A stretch of DNA of 64,000 bases from Streptomyces sp. GESEQ-35 (GCF_017948485.1 NZ_JAFFSX010000010.1:1-64000), one strand, 5' to 3'; shown: positions 19,202 to 28,465, counted from the stretch's first letter. Program-made: numbers and translations. Notes: a model not told the origin generated them from the letters alone.

Positions 19202-20134
19202 ATGACGACCCGGCTTGGACTCGGCCTCCCGCAGAATCGGCAGTACGACCTCGGCAAGGACGTGCCCGACGTGGCACGCGCCGCCGAAGCGATCGGATAC
19301 GACAGCCTCTGGGTGTATGAACGGGCGCTGTTCCCGGAGCCCCAGACCCAGCCCCTGTACGGCATACCGGGCCTGCCCTGGCCCGACGCGTACCGGGGCG
19401 TCGCCGAGCCGCTGGTCACGCTGACCCTCGCTGCGGCGGCTACCGAGCGGGCCGAGCTGGGCACCGCCGTGCTGGTCGCCCCATTGCACATCCCCTTCCG
19501 GCTGGCGAAGTCCCTGGCCACCCTGGACACGGCGAGCGGCGGCCGGGTGATCGCAGGCCTCGGCACCGGCTGGTCCCTCGACGAGTACGCGGCCTCCGCG
19601 ATCCGCCCCTTCGAGGAACGGGGCAAGGTCATGGACGAGGTGATCGAGGTGTGCCGGGCGGTGTGGGGCCCGGACCCGGTGATGTACGAGGACGGCCGGA
19701 TCACGAAGATTGCCTCGGCTGTCGTCGGCCCCAAGCCGGCTCGCCCCATACCCATCCTGTTGCCCGGGAACACTCCGCGTGCGATGCGCCGACTCGTCGA
19801 TCACGCCGACGGCTGGGTTCCCGGCGCCGATGGGGCCGGTCAACTGGCCGCGCAGTGGAGGCAGTTGCAGGACCTGGCCGCCGAGCGTAACCGCACCGAA
19901 CCGCTTCGGACGGTGGTGCGCGTCAACCCCATCTACTCGGCCAAGCCGCACGGCGGCCAGGACCGACAGCCCTTTCAGGGCAACGTCGAGCAGATCGTCA
20001 CCGACCTGATGGAGTACGCCGAGATCGGCCTTGACGAGTACCTGATCGACCTCCAGTGGTTCACGCGGGACGCACAGGAGTTGAAGGCCGTGGCCGCAGA
20101 GGTCTACTCGACAGCCCGGGCAGCCGGCTTCTGA
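19202..20134 (+). CDS. LLM-class (F420- or FMN-dependent) oxidoreductase
   Basis: A 310-residue luciferase-like TIM-barrel oxidoreductase. The order LGLGLPQNRQYDLGKDVPDV, then AAAATERAELGTAVLVAPLH, ASGGRVIAGLGTGWS and the C-terminal LVDHADGWVPGADG is that of actinobacterial LLM proteins that use F420; FMN cannot be excluded. The ATG at 19202 follows GGAGCG by 6 bases. It is in an island with SnoaL-like proteins and a MarR regulator, which is a common setting for redox or detoxification enzymes. The substrate is unknown. Confidence 0.85.
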   Translation: MTTRLGLGLPQNRQYDLGKDVPDVARAAEAIGYDSLWVYERALFPEPQTQPLYGIPGLPWPDAYRGVAEPLVTLTLAAAATERAELGTAVLVAPLHIPFRLAKSLATLDTASGGRVIAGLGTGWSLDEYAASAIRPFEERGKVMDEVIEVCRAVWGPDPVMYEDGRITKIASAVVGPKPARPIPILLPGNTPRAMRRLVDHADGWVPGADGAGQLAAQWRQLQDLAAERNRTEPLRTVVRVNPIYSAKPHGGQDRQPFQGNVEQIVTDLMEYAEIGLDEYLIDLQWFTRDAQELKAVAAEVYSTARAAGF

Positions 20135-20334
20135 TGGGTTCGGCCAGTCCTCAGGGAAGCTCGACCGGGGCGGTCTCGTCGCAGGTCGTCGCTGGAGCCC
20201 GGTTTGGCCCCGGTAGGTCCTCGCCCGCCGAAGTGGTGTGGCCCTATTCATGACTCGCAGGATCAGGCACACATTCCGTGAGGCCGTTCTTCGGCTGCTG
20301 AGTGATTCGTCTGATGACGAGCACTCAGGGGACG

Positions 20335-21043
20335 GGGGGGCCTGCCCTGGATGTGCGGTGACGTCCAACCGAGTGCACAGCACGTATTCCGGCCGCCGCA
20401 CGCCTGCAGCCCGGCGAGTTCTGGAGGCTGTCGCCGTCGCGCCGGCTGGCCGAACCGGGAGCTGTCTCGTCGCTGTCCTGCACGCACCGGTGAGTCGGAC
20501 GACACTGCTTCGGGCGGTCATGGCCATGCCCGATCAGGCCTGGACCCTTCCCAGGGTGCTGGGCGTCGATGACTTCGCCATCCAACGCGGACAGCATTTC
20601 GGCACCCTGCTCACCGACTGCGAGACCAGCCGGCCACTCGATCTGTAGCCCGGCCGTGACGCTACGACCCTGGCCGGCTGGCTGCGGGAACATCCCGGCT
20701 CCGAGATCACCTGCCGTGACCGGGCCGGTCCTTGGGTCGAGGGCGCCCGCACCGGGGCTCCGAGCGCGATCCAGGCCGCCGGCCGTTCCACCCCTGGCAG
20801 AACCTCGGCACTGCCGCCGAGCGCAACGTGCGCCGCCACAACAACTGTTTGAAGGCGGCCGCCGTCAAGTGCTGAGGGCCTGACGAACGACGCTGCTGCC
20901 GGCCATGCGGACGCCGGGAAGGAATCGTTGCCCATCGAGGACATGGCATCCACGAGATCGCCCGGGAACTACACACGAGCGGTAGCACCGTGCGTCGCAC
21001 CGTCTGCGCCGAGACCCCCGACGAATTACTGACCGGACGGAGC
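20335..21043 (+). pseudogene. ISL3-family transposase remnant
   Basis: The zinc-finger segment ACPGCAVTSNRVHSTY, the helix-turn-helix region SRTTLLRAVMAMP and the start of the DDE domain VLGVDDFAIQRGQHFGTLL are recognisable. A TAG at 20646 interrupts the frame after SRPLDL, and the sequence then continues as REHPGSEITCRDRAG and, frameshifted, to IARELHTSGSTVRRTVCAET. Parts of the N-terminal domain are missing. Its 3' edge abuts a pirin fragment, so the element probably inserted into or next to the pirin gene and both decayed. Confidence 0.75.
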
Positions 21044-21290
21044 CAGCCCGGGGTAGATCACGCCGGAGTGGCCGCTGGAGTCCTGGTGGACCAACGAGCC
21101 CCGAAGAACCCAGGTGACGATCTCCATATCCCGGTGCGGGTGCGTTTCGAAACCCGTACCCGGCTGCACCAGGTCCTCATTGTTGACCAGCAACAGACCG
21201 TGGTGCGTGTTGGCCGGATCCGGCTGGTGAGCGCCAAGGGAGAACGACTGGTTGGAGTCGAGCCAGGACAGCCGGCTCGCCTTGTCGCTG
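21026..21290 (-). pseudogene. Pirin-family protein, N-terminal fragment
   Basis: The minus strand gives RLSWLDSNQSFSLGAHQPDP, then ANTHHGLLLVNNEDLVQPG, GFETHPHRDMEIVTWVL and HSGVIYPGL. This is the N-terminal cupin of pirins, including the metal-binding HPHRD motif. It stops at 21026 just inside the transposase remnant, so the C-terminal two-thirds of a protein of about 230 residues is lost. The start is unclear. Confidence 0.8.
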
Positions 21291-21598
21291 CCCGGCACGT
21301 CGCACGTCCACGGCAGGCATGCGATACCAGAGACCCAAGACCTCCGAGCGCCTGCTCTGCCGCCTAGTGGGCCCGGACTATTTTTAACATTCAACGTTCG
21401 CCCTACGCCTCGATCGCGTGAGCGTTCAAGTGATGCGTTCGGATCCCGTAAGAGGAGGTCCGACGTGGCAACCTCTCCTGCCCACGGAACCAGGGCTTCT
21501 CGTGGCCCGCCGGGTCGACTTCGCAGACCCGCTCGCCCCTGCTGGAGCTGGATGATCCAGGCCTTCGTCCGCCGTGGCGAGGCTGATACGCTCGCCGA
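21291..21598. other. Gap before the MarR gene
   Basis: No gene seen. The stretch around 21379-21396 (TTTTTAACATTCAACG) is notably AT-rich for this region and may be the MarR promoter or operator. Confidence 0.35.
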
Positions 21599-22096
21599 AT
21601 GTCCACCCCTGACTCGCCTCGGCAGGCCGACGAGCATGCCGACCAGTGGCTGACGCCGCCCGAGTTGGCGTCATGGATGTCGGTGGTGCGTCTGATCACC
21701 CGGCTTCCGTGGGCCCTCGATGGCCAGTTGCAGCGCGACGCGGAGCTGAGCATGGTCGAATACATGGCCATGGCGACGCTGGCCAAGTCGCCCGAGTGGA
21801 CCTTGCGCATGAGTGTGCTTGCCGAGCACACCAGTTCGTCACTGTCCCGGCTGTCGCACCTGGTGAAACGATTGGAAAGTCGTGGCTACGTCCGGCGCGA
21901 ACCGGACCCGGGTGATGGACGCTTCACCAACGCCATCCTCCTGCCCGACGGCATGAGGAAGCTCGAATCGGCTGCGCCCGGCCATGCCGCCTACGTCCGG
22001 CACCTCGTGGTGGACAACCTCTCCGGTGAGCGCCTGCGCCGACTCGGCCAGGACGCCGAGCGCATCCTGCAGCGCATCGACTCACCCGTGCGCTGA
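21599..22096 (+). CDS. MarR-family transcriptional regulator
   Basis: A 165-residue protein with a central winged helix-turn-helix. Residues TLRMSVLAEHTSSSLSRLSH form the helix-turn-helix and RLESRGYVRREPDPGDGRFT the wing. The N- and C-terminal helices for dimerisation are present. The upstream base run GCCGAATG places the ATG at 21599 without a strong ribosome site. It is followed by two SnoaL-like genes; a palindromic ACTTGA..TAAAGT sequence lies at 22269 between them and again at 17926. It is the nearest regulator to those sites and a reasonable owner, but a TetR at 54.9 kb controls a similar gene. Confidence 0.88.
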   Translation: MSTPDSPRQADEHADQWLTPPELASWMSVVRLITRLPWALDGQLQRDAELSMVEYMAMATLAKSPEWTLRMSVLAEHTSSSLSRLSHLVKRLESRGYVRREPDPGDGRFTNAILLPDGMRKLESAAPGHAAYVRHLVVDNLSGERLRRLGQDAERILQRIDSPVR

Positions 22097-22501
22097 ACGC
22101 GCCGGTCGCGCGCCCCAACAGGCGCCTCACTCCGACTCGGCGGCGGTTACCCACACTCTGGCGGCGGCGCAGCCACCACCGCACCCCCGCCATGCAGCTC
22201 GAGTGTTTGACTCGCGTTCGGCGCCGGGTCACCCAATTGCCACAACGTCAGTCTTGCGTGGACCAATCACTTGAGTGTTAAAGTCATTGGTGTGAAGGCG
22301 GGGCTCGCCACAAACGGGGTTCTGTCGCACCGGCCTTTGCGGGGCCGCCGTAGGGCGCTCCCATGCGACGCGCCGTACTTCACTTCAGGAACGACCCGGC
22401 GCCGCCCAGAGCACCTGCACCGGTGGTGCCACTTCATTACCCCTCGTATGCCGGCTCCACCTGCGGGGTGGTACCGGCCGTGTGAACCAGGAGGACCGGA
22501 A
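22097..22501. other. Long leader before the SnoaL-like gene at 22502
   Basis: No gene seen in 405 bases. It holds the ACTTGA..TAAAGTCATT sequence at 22269-22288 and the ribosome site CAGGAGGACC just before 22502. The distance from the candidate operator to the start (about 215 bases) suggests a long untranslated leader or a second promoter. Confidence 0.45.
22269..22288. promoter_or_regulatory. ACTTGA..TAAAGTCATT sequence shared with 17926-17945
   Basis: ACTTGAGTGTTAAAGT is an imperfect palindrome (ACTT facing AAGT) followed by CATT. Seventeen of 20 bases match the copy upstream of the SnoaL-like gene at 18067. It could be a promoter with overlapping operator. Confidence 0.5.
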
Positions 22502-22921
22502 ATGCACCCCAACGAGAAGATCGCTCGCCGTTCCTATGAGCTTGCCGAGGTGGTGGACGCCGCCGGCTTCATAGACGCGTTCACCGAGGACGGGACCTTC
22601 AACATGATGACGGTCCCCATCACCTACCGGGGCGCCGAGCTCGGCACGATGGTCGAGAGCCTCGCCGCTGCGTTCCCCGACATGCACCGCGAGCTTCGGC
22701 GGGTCTACGTGGTCGGCAAAAACATGGTCATGGTGGAGCTGCGCCTGCAAGGCACCCACCTCGGCCCGTTCCGGACGGCCAACGGCATCCTCCAACCGAC
22801 CGGCAGGCGCGTCGACGTCCCCACCCTGGACATGATCGAAATCGTCGGCGACAAGATCAAACAGTTCGACTGCTACCCGATGGGCACCGTCAGGCTCCGC
22901 CAGCTCGGCGTGCCGGCCTGA
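22502..22921 (+). CDS. SnoaL-like (ester cyclase/NTF2 fold) protein, cytoplasmic form
   Basis: A 139-residue protein from ATG 22502 with CAGGAGGACC upstream. It has no signal peptide. The conserved line FTEDGTFNMMTVPITYRGAE, FPDMHRELRRVYVVG, VELRLQGTHLGP and PTGRRVDVPTLDMIEIV is shared with the exported proteins at 23219 and 53493. The family fold is a small curved barrel that binds hydrophobic ligands; catalytic residues cannot be assigned. It follows MarR and precedes an SDR remnant. Confidence 0.85.
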   Translation: MHPNEKIARRSYELAEVVDAAGFIDAFTEDGTFNMMTVPITYRGAELGTMVESLAAAFPDMHRELRRVYVVGKNMVMVELRLQGTHLGPFRTANGILQPTGRRVDVPTLDMIEIVGDKIKQFDCYPMGTVRLRQLGVPA

Positions 22922-22934
22922 CACGGCCGCCTAG

Positions 22935-23190
22935 GGCATCACGGTCAACGTCGTTTCCTCGGCGTTCACCGTCACGCCTTGATTGGCAAAACGGTCGTCG
23001 GCGGGGCGGCCGCGCCGCCCGGCATCGACTGACTCCTCGCCGACGAAGAGGCGAGCAAGCGCACCGCCGTGCCCGAAGACATCGTCGGCACGGTGCCGTT
23101 CCGCACCGGCGACGACGTCGAGTTCGTACGCCACCGACGGCGGCTGCACCCGCAGCCCCGGCCCCGATCAGAGTCACCTGTGTCCGCCTG
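22935..23190 (+). pseudogene. Short-chain dehydrogenase, C-terminal remnant
   Basis: The frame reads GITVNVVSSAFTVTP, meets a stop, and resumes with TAVPEDIVGTVPFRTGDDVE, which correspond to the NPG-like loop and the C-terminal 'PEDIA..FLAS' segment of SDR enzymes. The cofactor-binding and catalytic parts are absent and there are stops in all frames. Not functional. Confidence 0.65.
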
Positions 23191-23218
23191 AAGCCCATCG
23201 TGAAAGGCAGTACCGATC

Positions 23219-23773
23219 ATGCCTGAGTTCGATTCCTCCGTGAACCGTCGTTCGTTCCTGGCCGGGTCAGCGAAGATTGCGGCCATCCCGGCGCTCGCTG
23301 CCGTGGCCGGCGGTGTCCTCGCCGAGCCGGCCGCCGCCGACTCCCAGGGAAAGTCCACGGTTAGCAACAACGAGAGCATCATTCGCCGTGCTTATCAGAT
23401 TGCCGACGACGTGGACATCCCCGGCTGGACGGCGTTGTTCACCGAGGACGGGACCTTCACCGACGTGTCGGTCCCCTTCACCTACGTCGGCAACACGCTC
23501 GACAAGCCGATCGCGGACTACGCGAAGGCGTTCCCCGACATCCACCGTGAGCTTGAGCGGGTTTTCGTGGCTGGCAACATGATCTTCGTGCAGTTGCGCC
23601 TGCAGGGCACCCACACCGGCCCGCTGGTGACGCCCAGCCGCACCATCCCCCCGACCGGCAAGCGCATAGACGCCCCCTGCGCCGATGTGTTCGAACTCAA
23701 GAACGGCAAGATCAAGCGGTTCGACCACTACCCCGAGTACACCGTCATCGCCTCGCAGCTCGGCGTGTCCTGA
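23219..23773 (+). CDS. Tat-exported SnoaL-like protein
   Basis: A 184-residue protein. The N-terminus NRRSFLAGSAKIAAIPALAA is a twin-arginine signal, with likely cleavage near residue 41 (AAA-D). The mature part parallels the protein at 22502: FTEDGTFTDVSVPFTYVG, FPDIHRELERVFVAG, VQLRLQGTHTGP and PTGKRIDAPCADVFELKNG. Tat export implies that the protein folds, perhaps with a cofactor, before crossing the membrane. The family has no known single function. GAAAGGCAG precedes the ATG. Confidence 0.88.
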   Translation: MPEFDSSVNRRSFLAGSAKIAAIPALAAVAGGVLAEPAAADSQGKSTVSNNESIIRRAYQIADDVDIPGWTALFTEDGTFTDVSVPFTYVGNTLDKPIADYAKAFPDIHRELERVFVAGNMIFVQLRLQGTHTGPLVTPSRTIPPTGKRIDAPCADVFELKNGKIKRFDHYPEYTVIASQLGVS

Positions 23774-24445
23774 GTCGGCGGTAACCCGCGCACCTCCAGG
23801 TCCGACCCTCCAGGCCCTGGTCGGCCCGCGAACAGGCGACACGTGGGCGCTCATGCCCCATCGGGGAGTCGTGGCGCGCGTGGGCGAAGCGGTCGTTTCC
23901 GGAAGCTTCCTGATGGTGTACCCAATACCGCCTCTTCAACGGTCGATCGGCTGCGACAGCCGCGAACTGTCCGATGGCGAAGAGGATGTGTCGCTGGGAC
24001 CGCATCACGCAGCCAATAGGGCAAGATGAGTGGGTGTCGAACATGGGACTTCGCCGCCAGAGGTGCAACCGACAGGAAAGCGGCCCACGCCGGGGGTGAA
24101 TCATCACCATTGGGATCGGCGCCGCCGGCCGGCAACCGGGCCAGAGTCTCCGCGTCCTTGTGCTCCACCACGTGATGGGCGGGTGTCCAGTAGTCACTCG
24201 CCAAGGCATCCAACCGCCACCGCAGCACATCCGCCAGCGACTAGCGGCGCATGCGGCGTGCATGCCTCGTCCGGCACTGAGCGACGACCCATGTTCCGTT
24301 GTGATCCCTCCATCCCCTTCGATGAATGACGAGAGGCGGATCTCAATGGCCATGCTGTTCTACGACGCCGCCGATGACGGCCGACAAGAACCGGCGCGAG
24401 TCAGCCGTCGCGCGCCGCGCAAGCCGATGTGCCGGAATGAGGCCT
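23774..24445. other. Gene-poor stretch with no recognised family
   Basis: About 670 bases. The longest plausible protein frame is on the minus strand (23851-24228; it includes RWRLDALASDYWTPAHHVV), but I recognise no family and no ribosome site fits. It could be a decayed gene; nothing else stands out. Confidence 0.35.
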
Positions 24446-24958
24446 ATGTCTGAGCACGGCCGAGCCGAAACCATCGATGGCGCACACCTGCCGTCGCAGA
24501 GCCGCGACATGGCCTTCGCCCACCTTCTCCTGTCCAGTTATCAGCGGCTGACGGGCAGTTCCTTGTGTCCTCCGGGGTTCTTGCACACTGGTGAGACGGT
24601 CCGCTGGCTCTACGAGGCGGCGCCCTTCGGGCTGCTCGCGCATGGCACGGGCGCGGATCCAATCTTCGTATACGCGAACGCAGTGGCACAGAAATGCTTC
24701 GAATACAGCTGGGAGGAATTCGTCCAGCTTCCGTCCCGGCTGTCCGCAGACTCGGAGGCGCAGGGCGACAGAGAGGCATTCGTGCGATCGGTGGCAGAGC
24801 ATGGATTTGTCTCCGGTTACCGAGGCATGAGACTCGCCAAGTCCGGCCGCAGATTCTGGATAGAGGACGTCACGATGTGGAACCTCGTGGACGCCGACGG
24901 CTCTTACCACGGCCAGGCCGCGGTGTTCCGGTCGTGGACGGACGGCCGAGAGGGGTGA
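24446..24958 (+). CDS. MEKHLA-domain (PAS-like) protein
   Basis: A 170-residue protein carrying a MEKHLA domain, a PAS-related fold also found at the end of plant HD-ZIP III proteins. The typical order is visible: LLLSSYQRLTGSSL, LYEAAPFGLLAHGTGADPIF, VYANAVAQKCFEYSWEEFVQ, LPSRLSA, GYRGMRLAKSGRRFWIED and VWNLVDADGSYHGQAA-like ending. The ATG at 24446 has GAGG close upstream; an ATG at 24437 is also possible. No output domain is present. Its role is unknown. It is the second stand-alone sensory-fold protein in the window after the PAS protein at 15.3 kb. Confidence 0.85.
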   Translation: MSEHGRAETIDGAHLPSQSRDMAFAHLLLSSYQRLTGSSLCPPGFLHTGETVRWLYEAAPFGLLAHGTGADPIFVYANAVAQKCFEYSWEEFVQLPSRLSADSEAQGDREAFVRSVAEHGFVSGYRGMRLAKSGRRFWIEDVTMWNLVDADGSYHGQAAVFRSWTDGREG

Positions 24959-25012
24959 GTGGACAGCCCATTCGGCCGGACGCGTCGACTTCGGTGATGA
25001 ACTCGGCTGAGC

Positions 25013-25135
25013 GCGGCACTGGATGCAGCGAGCGGCAAGGTGATCGGTTCCTTGCACCGTCGGCATCGGGCCGAGGAGTTCAAGAAGACCTGGCTGCTGG
25101 CCCACCCCCGCTTCCACCTGCACTTCACACCCGGG
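25013..25135 (+). pseudogene. IS630-family transposase fragment
   Basis: The frame gives ALDAASGKVIGSLHRRHRAE, EFKKTWLLAHPRFHLHFTP. This corresponds to the middle of IS630-type transposases, with the part between the second and third acidic residues deleted. It sits between the MEKHLA gene and the reductoisomerase gene. A second IS630 fragment on the other strand lies just beyond the reductoisomerase (26715-26935). Confidence 0.65.
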
Positions 25136-25206
25136 ACCTGTCGGCCACCGGACACACAAAAGAGCCAACCTCAAACAGACAACATCAAACAGACGAAGGG
25201 GAGCGC

Positions 25207-26676
25207 GTGACATCTGAACTGGACTTCGAGACCGCCGTATTCGACAGGGAGTACATCACTCTTGGTGGGCGCCGCGAAGCGATCGTGCGGGGCGGGCGTC
25301 ATCTGTTTGACCGGCTGCCCGCGGCTTTCGAGGGTGTGCGACAGATTGGGGTCATCGGCTGGGGGTCCCAGGGACCTGCCCAGGCGCAGAACCTGCGGGA
25401 CTCCCTCGGTGATGCCGTCAAGGTGACTGTCGGGCTGAGGAGCGGATCGCGATCCGTTGAAGCCGCTCGTGCGGCCGGGTTCAGCGAGCAGGACGGCACG
25501 CTCGGAGACATGTTCGACGTTATCGCAGCATCGGACATGGTGCTCCTGCTGATCTCCGACGCGGCTCAGGCCGAACACTTCCGGGAGATCTTCGCCGCTT
25601 TGCGCCCGGGTACGACCCTGGGCCTCTCCCACGGATTCCTCCTGGGTCACCTCACCGACATCGGCGAGACGTTCCCGTCGGATGTCGACGTGATCGCAGT
25701 CTGTCCCAAGGGCATGGGGCCGTCGGTGCGCGCCCTGTACGTGCAGGGCGCCACGGTCAACGGAGCCGGTATCAATGCCAGTTTCGCCGTCGAACAGGAC
25801 GTGACCGGCCACGCCGTCGACCGCGCCCTCGGTTGGTCCGTCGCCCTGGGTACCCCTTATACCTTCCAGACCACGCTGAAGTCGGAGTACCTGTCGGACC
25901 TGTCGGGCGAACGCGCCATTCTGCTCGCGGGTGTCCACGGCATCGTCGAAAGTCTCTACCGCCGCTTCCGCGATCACGGCATGAGCGACGAAGATGCCTT
26001 CCGCCACTCCGTGGAGTCGGTCACAGGCCCCATCTCGAAGACGATCTCCACCGATGGCCTGATCGGCGTCTACCGGCGGCTCGACGCCGATGGCGCCAAA
26101 GTCTTCGCAGACGCCTACTCGGCCGCCTACCCCGTCGGCCTGGAGCTGACCGCCGAGATCTACGACGAAGTCAGCTCGGGCAACGAGATCCGCAGCGTCA
26201 TCATGGCCGGAAAGCGCTTCGACCGATTCCCCATGGGCAAGATCGACCAGGCCGACATGTGGCGGGTCGGCCAAACCGTCCGTGCCCACCGCACCGCCGA
26301 CATCCCCCTCAACCCGTTCACCGCTGGGGTCTTCTGCGGGGTCATGATGGCCCAGGTCGACTTCCTGCTCCAGCAGGGCCACCCCTACTCGGAGATCGCC
26401 AATGAGTCGGTCATCGAGGCCGTGGACTCGCTCAACCCATACATGCGCGCCCGCGGTGTCGCCTACATGGTGGACAACTGCTCCACCACCGCGCGCCTGG
26501 GCGCCCGCAAGTGGGCACCCCGCTTCGACTACCTGCTCACCCAGAAGTCCTATCCGGCCGTGGATGAGAAGGCCGTCGACTCAGCCCCGTTCGCGGCCTT
26601 CGAGCAGCATGTCATTCACGGAATCCTCCGTGTCTGCTCCGAGATGCGCCCGTCTGTCGACATCTTCGTCGAATAG
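25207..26676 (+). CDS. ilvC: Ketol-acid reductoisomerase, long (class II) form
   Basis: A 489-residue enzyme converting acetolactate (or acetohydroxybutyrate) to the dihydroxy acid in branched-chain amino acid synthesis, using NADPH and magnesium. The Rossmann motif GWGSQG is at residues 51-56, and the duplicated knotted C-terminal domain makes it the long form of plants and enterobacteria; most streptomycetes use a short form of about 330 residues. GAAGGGGAGC precedes the GTG at 25207. No ilvB, ilvN or ilvD lies near, and IS630 fragments flank it on both sides, so it looks acquired. It may support a specialised route or be a resistant duplicate. Confidence 0.9.
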   Translation: MTSELDFETAVFDREYITLGGRREAIVRGGRHLFDRLPAAFEGVRQIGVIGWGSQGPAQAQNLRDSLGDAVKVTVGLRSGSRSVEAARAAGFSEQDGTLGDMFDVIAASDMVLLLISDAAQAEHFREIFAALRPGTTLGLSHGFLLGHLTDIGETFPSDVDVIAVCPKGMGPSVRALYVQGATVNGAGINASFAVEQDVTGHAVDRALGWSVALGTPYTFQTTLKSEYLSDLSGERAILLAGVHGIVESLYRRFRDHGMSDEDAFRHSVESVTGPISKTISTDGLIGVYRRLDADGAKVFADAYSAAYPVGLELTAEIYDEVSSGNEIRSVIMAGKRFDRFPMGKIDQADMWRVGQTVRAHRTADIPLNPFTAGVFCGVMMAQVDFLLQQGHPYSEIANESVIEAVDSLNPYMRARGVAYMVDNCSTTARLGARKWAPRFDYLLTQKSYPAVDEKAVDSAPFAAFEQHVIHGILRVCSEMRPSVDIFVE

Positions 26677-26714
26677 GCCTCAACTCTTCAGTCCGGCCTC
26701 AGGATTGTCGGGTA

Positions 26715-26935
26715 CGGGTGTGTAAGCGGTGGGTGCGGCGGTAGGCGGCGGCCACCCGGTCAGGTTGTTTCGGGCGGTCCCGGCCGAAGCCGACGGTGGA
26801 ACTCATCGAACGCGAAAACCCGGTCGGAGAAGCGGTCCACCATTTCCTCAATCCGGTCCGGCTTCGCCTCGCGGTCGGGGTCCGGCCACTCCTTGCACAC
26901 CTTGGTGCGCTGGAAGGCGGGCTCCACCCATTTCA
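26715..26935 (-). pseudogene. IS630-family transposase fragment
   Basis: The minus strand reads FQRTKVCKEWPDPDREAKPD, RIEEMVDRFSDRVFAFDEF, which matches the segment before the second catalytic acidic residue in IS630 transposases. A stop follows soon after (PETT*). No ends of the element were identified. Confidence 0.75.
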
Positions 26936-26939
26936 GAGC

Positions 26940-27135
26940 AGCTCACCGCGGTCCGGCTTTTCCGCGCCGTCGCGGCGGAGCCGGGCGAGGGAGGCGCCGT
27001 CTGCCTCCTTGGCAGGCAGTCGTTTGGTTGTCTGGATTCCGGTGGCCTTTGGCCTGGTCCCCGTGGTGGCCGGCTCGGCGCCGATGGGAGCCAGCGCGAG
27101 CCAGTTCAGCAGGCCGGCTGCGCATCGGGCACGCT
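26940..27135 (-). repeat. Decayed inverted copy of the TetR 3' end found at 55.45-55.72 kb
   Basis: Reading the minus strand, the bases coding CAAGLLNWLALAPIGAE in the TetR gene at 54954-55592 occur here too, followed by GGACCAGGCCAAAGG, CACCGGAATCCA and then a stretch (KEADGASLARLRRDGA) that has a clear counterpart downstream of TetR (55644-55690). The two copies are in opposite orientation about 28.5 kb apart. The copy here has lost the bulk of the TetR gene. Confidence 0.7.
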
Positions 27136-27527
27136 GTCGACGACGCTCGGGAGGTCGAACACGATGTCCTGCCGGTCAGGTTCGTTGGCCGGCAGTTGCA
27201 TCAGTACGTTGCCGTCGGCACCGCCGGGATCGGTAACGATCTTGCCATCGGGTAGCCGGTAGGTGTCGAGCATGGCGGCGCCCATGCCATCTCCGCCCGC
27301 CGACATCCCCGCGTTCTGCAGTTCGACGAGTTCAGGCTGCTCGGTCACCCAGTCGAACGTGCGTCCGTACGAGAGGTCCCTCGGTCGCCGCCAAGGCGAG
27401 ACCGCCAATTGCGCCTACGCCTTGGCCGGCACGTCTGATGAAGCCGATGTGGATGCGCACCTCCCGATGCCGTCTGCGTACGGTCGCCTCGAAGCGGGCC
27501 TTGTCGGAGATGACGTTGGCCTGGGTG
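27136..27527. other. Region without a recognised gene
   Basis: A minus-strand frame (27106-27408, containing MLDTYRLPDGKIVTDPGG) runs into the TetR-tail copy. I do not recognise the protein; it may be a fragment fused by the rearrangement. Confidence 0.3.
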
Positions 27528-28355
27528 TCAGAGGTGTGGCGGCAGGTCCGAGATGAACTGCTCCAGCAGGGCGGCCAGTTCCTCCGGAGTCTCCTCCTGC
27601 GGCGCGTGTCCGGCGCCGGTTATGACCTGGACGGAGCCGCGCCACAGGGTGGGGGCGTGGAGCTTGTGGAGGTAGTCCAGGCTGACGAACTGCTCGTCGG
27701 CGCCGTGCAGGATGGCCAGCGGTCTGCCCAGGGTGCCCACGGCTTCCACCTCATCGGCATACGACGTGCCGGCCAGGCCGGCTCCCAGCTCGCTGCGGGC
27801 CGCCGGGTCCGTGGCCAGGATGTCGGCGACCAGTTCAGCGGTCGGCAGTGGTGAACCCGGGGCCAGGCAGGAGGCGGCGTAGGCGAGAGCGCTGTCCCGG
27901 TCCACGTCGGCGGTGAAGCCGGTCTGGAGCGAGGGGTTGGGCAGGAACGCCTCGGGAATGTCCGCCGGCCCGCTGACGGGCGGGGTGCCGAAGATGACAA
28001 AGCCGGCCGCGTCCGGCAGTGCGGCGGCCGCCTCCAGCGCGATGTGGCCGCCCAGGCTCCAGCCGACGATCACCGCATCCTGTGCGTCGAGCGCCTCGAC
28101 GAAACCGGTCAGGACGGCGGCGTAGCCGGGCAGGGAGTACACACCCGAGCCTGCCGCCGGTGCCGGGGACGCTCCGTGCCCGGGAAGATCGAGTGCCAGG
28201 CAGCGGTGGCGGCGGCCGATGGGGCCGTCCAGGAGATGGTTCCAGGTCCTGGACGAGGAGGAGTTGCCGTGGATCAGGACGACCGGGCGTTCCTCGCCGT
28301 GGCTTTGCCGATAGGCGATGTCCAGGTCTGACACGCGTACCAATTCGTGGGTCAT
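27528..28355 (-). CDS. Alpha/beta hydrolase
   Basis: A 275-residue alpha/beta hydrolase. The oxyanion motif VLIHGNSSSS is at residues 27-36, the nucleophile is Ser100 in GWSLGG, and the catalytic histidine is in GAGHAPQEE near residue 252; the acid is probably Asp in LHGADEQFVS. The ATG at 28355 has GGAGTCC upstream. It follows the remains of an amidohydrolase and CatB/CatC on the same strand, downstream of the indole-acetate cluster. A role as an enol-lactone hydrolase in the catechol branch is conceivable but the sequence is not typical of CatD; substrate unknown. Confidence 0.85.
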   Translation of the reverse strand: MTHELVRVSDLDIAYRQSHGEERPVVLIHGNSSSSRTWNHLLDGPIGRRHRCLALDLPGHGASPAPAAGSGVYSLPGYAAVLTGFVEALDAQDAVIVGWSLGGHIALEAAAALPDAAGFVIFGTPPVSGPADIPEAFLPNPSLQTGFTADVDRDSALAYAASCLAPGSPLPTAELVADILATDPAARSELGAGLAGTSYADEVEAVGTLGRPLAILHGADEQFVSLDYLHKLHAPTLWRGSVQVITGAGHAPQEETPEELAALLEQFISDLPPHL

Positions 28356-28465
28356 GAGGACTCCTTGGAGGGACTACGGGTGGCTCTGCGGCCGGTGGGG
28401 TCGCGGACGGTGAACATGGGCCGGAGCAAGTGAACATGGGCCGGAGGAAGGGGAGCCGGAATCGG

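Noticed and set aside
27528..28355. Naming the alpha/beta hydrolase catD
   Set aside because: It sits near catB/catC remains but lacks the characteristic N-terminal pattern of 3-oxoadipate enol-lactonases.
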